From: Rhodothermales bacterium
Lineage (GTDB): Bacteria; Bacteroidota; Rhodothermia; Rhodothermales; BA12
Direction: 5' to 3'
Assembly (NCBI GenBank): GCA_014879465.1
Contig: JACSSA010000089.1
Coordinates: forward strand, 1-33,915
Length of the DNA: 33,915 nucleotides
The notes beneath the pieces are model-generated. The model was given only the letters and a program-made list of their open reading frames with translations, was not told the DNA's origin and searched no databases. A program made the position numbers and the translations under genes. Below, in pieces: positions 31,485-33,915 of the stretch. Positions within the stretch are counted from its first letter, which is position 1. Every line of letters begins with the position of its first letter.

Positions 31485-31555
31485 CCCCGTTGCGCGGTGC
31501 GTTGCCGAAAGAGGCCACACCCGCGCCGTTTCTCGTCTCCGTTCGTCCGTTACCG

Positions 31556-33915
31556 ATGCGCCTTCTGCGTCCGTCTGTGTTTTGCTCGCCCCGCGTGCTC
31601 GCCTCCCTCCGAGGCGCCTCGCTGGCCCTTGTGCTCCCTGCCGTCCTCGCCGTACCTGCCGTGGCGCAAGACGGTGGACTGGGCGTCTCCGCTCCCGTTG
31701 TTGCCGCGCTGGATAGTGTGCGCATCCTCGGCGTGTCCGTCACCGGTACGTCCAGCGAGGCGATGCGCGGCGTGGTGCTGCAAGCCGCCGGGCTTCAGAC
31801 CGACCAGCGGCTCGTGTTGCCCATCGATCCGGCGCTCAGCGAGGCGCTGCGCAAGGTCAACCGCTTGGCCCAGTTCTCGGACGTGCGGCTGCTCGAAGAC
31901 CGACGCGTTGGCGACGGCGTGTTCCTCATCATCGAAGTCACCGAAGCGCCCCGCATCGCCGAAGTCGTCGTTCGCGGCGTCAAGGACGACGACAAGACGG
32001 CGCTGCAAGCGCGGCTGCCGTTCGTACGCGGCACGCGGCTAACCCAGACCGACTTCTCGGAGGCGGCATCGGTGGCGCGGGCGTACTTCCGCAACCAAGG
32101 CTACCCCACGGCTACGGCGGCCATCACCCGGCAGGACGTTGAGGGCGGCGTGAACGTGGTCGTGACGGTCAACAAAGGACCGCGCTCCCGCGTGGGCGGC
32201 GTCGAGATTGAAGGCAACACCGCCATCTCCGACCGCACGATTGTCTCCCGGCTGCGCAAAACCCGTCCGCCTGACTGGCGCTTCTGGATCCGGGACTCGT
32301 ACCGTCCGGAGCTTTTCGAGGAAGACAAGGGGCGCATCCTCAACCTCTACCGCTCGCGTGGCTACTACGACGCCCGCATCGTCTCCGACACGGCCCGCAT
32401 CGTGATGCGCGGCGGCAAGCCCCGCGCCATCGTGACGATCCGCGTGGACGAGGGCCGCCAGTACCACGTCCGCAACGTCGCCTTCGAGGGCAACACCCGC
32501 TACACCGACGATCAGCTCCAGCGCGTGGTCGGCATCGGCGAGGGGGACGTGTTCAACCTGCCGCGCATCGAGGAAAACCTCTACGGCAACAAGGCGCAGA
32601 ACCACCTCGGCGCGCTCTACCAGAACGAAGGCTACCTCCGCTTCAACGTCGAGCCGCAGTACAACGTCGTCGGGCCGGATTCGGTGGACCTCGTGTTCGA
32701 CATCGCCGAGGGCGATACCTACGACTTCGGCACCGTCACGATTGCGGGCAACACCAAGACGAAGGAGCACGTCATCCGGCGGGAGCTGTACACCATTCCC
32801 GGCCAGACGTTCTCCCGCGAGGCCATTATGGAGAGCCTGCGGCGGCTTCAGCAGCTCGGCTACTTCAGCCCCGAGAGCCTGAACAAAGGGCCGGACATCC
32901 GCCCCAACGACCGCACCCGCGAGGTCGAGATGACCTACTCGCTGGAGGAAGTCGGGTCGGACCAGCTCGAACTCTCCGGCACCTATGCGGGCACAGTAGG
33001 TCTGATCTTGCAGCTCGGCGTGACGTTCAAGAACTTCTCCGCCCAAAACCTCTTCGACCGCAGCGCATGGCGGCCCGTGCCGATGGGCGATGGGCAGGAG
33101 GTGTCGGTGCGGGTGCAGACGGCCGGGACGCGCTACCAGACCTACTCGCTCTCGTTCACCGAGCCGTGGCTGCGCGGCAAGCCGACGCCTGTGGGCTTCT
33201 CCGTGAGCTACACGCGCTACAACCTCGGCCAGACCGTGACGGCGGCCACCGACACGGTGGACAACCGCATCGCCTTCTTCTCCAGCCGGGGTTTCTACAA
33301 CCGTCGCCTGCGTTTCCCCGACGACAAGTTCGACCTCTCCACCGGCCTTGGCTACCGCCGCTACTACTTTACGCAGGCGCAGAACGACCTGCCCGCGGGC
33401 GGCACGAACGAACTGACGGCGACCGTGAGCTTGAGCCGCAACAGCCTCGACAACCCGCTTTTCCCGCGCCGGGGTGCGCTCACCCGCCTGAGCCTCGACG
33501 TGGCACCGCCGCTGCCGGGCTTCGAGCAGTACCACAAGTGGGGCCTCTCGACGCAATGGAATGCGCCGCTGCACGAGAAGATTAGCGTCGGGCTTGCCGG
33601 GCAGTTTGGCTACATCGGATCGCTCACCGGCGACCCCGTGCGGTTCCAGCGCTTCCTCGTGGGCGGTTCGCCACTCGACAACTCCGGCGGCATCTCGGGC
33701 CAGAGCTTCATCGGTAAAGACATCATCTACGCCCGCGGCTACCCGACGCAGGTGATCGGCCCGCGCCGCTATGTGGCCTCCAGCGGTGCCAATGTGCCCG
33801 TAGGTGGGCGCATCCTCAACAAGTACGCGGCGGAACTGCGCTGGCTCGCCGTGCAGTCGTCGCAGCTGCAAGCCGCGCCGTACCTCTTCGCCGACGCTGT
33901 GAACACCTGGGACGG
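31556..33915 (+). CDS. bamA: outer membrane protein assembly factor BamA (3' end outside window)
   Basis: BamA inserts beta-barrel proteins into the outer membrane. The 786 visible residues begin with a signal peptide that ends near AVPAVAQ (about residue 38), then POTRA repeats (for example VGGVEIEGNTAISDRTIVSRL, VRNVAFEGNTRYTDDQLQRVV, DFGTVTIAGNTKTKEHVIRREL) and the start of the Omp85 barrel from about residue 460. YARGYPTQVIG, close to the right end, is the counterpart of the conserved VRGF loop. The frame is open to the last base, so the gene is truncated by the window. It starts 71 bp after uppS, the usual place in this phylum. Confidence 0.95.
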   Translation, partial: MRLLRPSVFCSPRVLASLRGASLALVLPAVLAVPAVAQDGGLGVSAPVVAALDSVRILGVSVTGTSSEAMRGVVLQAAGLQTDQRLVLPIDPALSEALRKVNRLAQFSDVRLLEDRRVGDGVFLIIEVTEAPRIAEVVVRGVKDDDKTALQARLPFVRGTRLTQTDFSEAASVARAYFRNQGYPTATAAITRQDVEGGVNVVVTVNKGPRSRVGGVEIEGNTAISDRTIVSRLRKTRPPDWRFWIRDSYRPELFEEDKGRILNLYRSRGYYDARIVSDTARIVMRGGKPRAIVTIRVDEGRQYHVRNVAFEGNTRYTDDQLQRVVGIGEGDVFNLPRIEENLYGNKAQNHLGALYQNEGYLRFNVEPQYNVVGPDSVDLVFDIAEGDTYDFGTVTIAGNTKTKEHVIRRELYTIPGQTFSREAIMESLRRLQQLGYFSPESLNKGPDIRPNDRTREVEMTYSLEEVGSDQLELSGTYAGTVGLILQLGVTFKNFSAQNLFDRSAWRPVPMGDGQEVSVRVQTAGTRYQTYSLSFTEPWLRGKPTPVGFSVSYTRYNLGQTVTAATDTVDNRIAFFSSRGFYNRRLRFPDDKFDLSTGLGYRRYYFTQAQNDLPAGGTNELTATVSLSRNSLDNPLFPRRGALTRLSLDVAPPLPGFEQYHKWGLSTQWNAPLHEKISVGLAGQFGYIGSLTGDPVRFQRFLVGGSPLDNSGGISGQSFIGKDIIYARGYPTQVIGPRRYVASSGANVPVGGRILNKYAAELRWLAVQSSQLQAAPYLFADAVNTWD

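Noticed and set aside
29799-31520. 573-codon minus-strand frame across rseP and uppS
   Set aside because: It spans two recognised plus-strand genes and has no domain of its own.
32039-33871. 610-codon open frame antisense to bamA
   Set aside because: The sense strand carries POTRA and barrel motifs in an unbroken frame to the window end.
1-33915. CRISPR arrays, tRNA genes, transposases or prophage
   Set aside because: No regularly spaced repeats, no T-loop-like GGTTCGAATCC pattern in a cloverleaf context, and no transposase or phage motifs were seen in either strand.

Overview
This is a high-GC bacterial segment (about two thirds G+C outside one island), probably from the Bacteroidota/Rhodothermota side of the tree and most like the Rhodothermia (Salinibacter, Rhodothermus, Rubricoccus relatives). 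The reasons are the dxr-rseP-uppS-bamA order, a CruF/CrtB-type carotenoid cluster, an acidic TPR protein, few Shine-Dalgarno sequences, and TAnnTT[C/G]-like boxes in place of sigma70 -10 boxes. The lineage is inferred from reading alone.

Layout. 1-5.3 kb: the possible first codons of a gene leaving the window at the left, a cardiolipin synthase, a Rof-like Rho-binding antiterminator, a small membrane protein, a TPR protein, and a minus-strand run hisI - YoaK/DUF1275 - DUF4261-like protein. 5.3-9.6 kb (plus strand): RNase Z, an ABC exporter, a coiled-coil protein whose C4 zinc ribbon has lost most of its cysteines, and RNase P RNA with a terminator. 9.6-13.7 kb (minus strand): secG, a frame-disrupted small membrane gene, a cytoplasmic GH13 hydrolase, phytoene/squalene synthase and CruF; the last three are packed as one operon. 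13.8-21.8 kb: WbqC-like protein, lipoprotein, sodium:solute symporter plus small membrane protein, threonine ammonia-lyase, DUF411 lipoprotein, a perfect palindrome and an OPT transporter.

21.8-24.5 kb is a low-GC island (42% in a sampled line against 68% just outside) placed between two convergent host genes. It holds a C5-cytosine DNA methyltransferase and, converging on it with a 31-bp 3' overlap, a protein that joins an N-terminal XRE helix-turn-helix to a PD-(D/E)XK-like nuclease core. A perfect 14-bp palindrome, AAGACTATAGTCTT, lies 36 bp upstream of the nuclease start and contains GACT-AT-AGTC, close to the C-boxes bound by restriction-modification controller proteins. The likely reading is a compact type II restriction-modification system whose endonuclease carries its own controller domain. 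This is the most interesting item in the window.

24.5-33.9 kb: a P1B-4-like metal ATPase, a DUF1003 protein, a DsbA/FrnE-like oxidoreductase, then the envelope and isoprenoid cluster dxr, rseP, uppS and bamA, the last cut by the window end. Dxr feeds isoprenoid precursors, UppS makes undecaprenyl diphosphate for cell-wall carriers, BamA inserts outer-membrane proteins and RseP cleaves membrane-anchored regulators. CrtB and CruF draw on the same isoprenoid pool.
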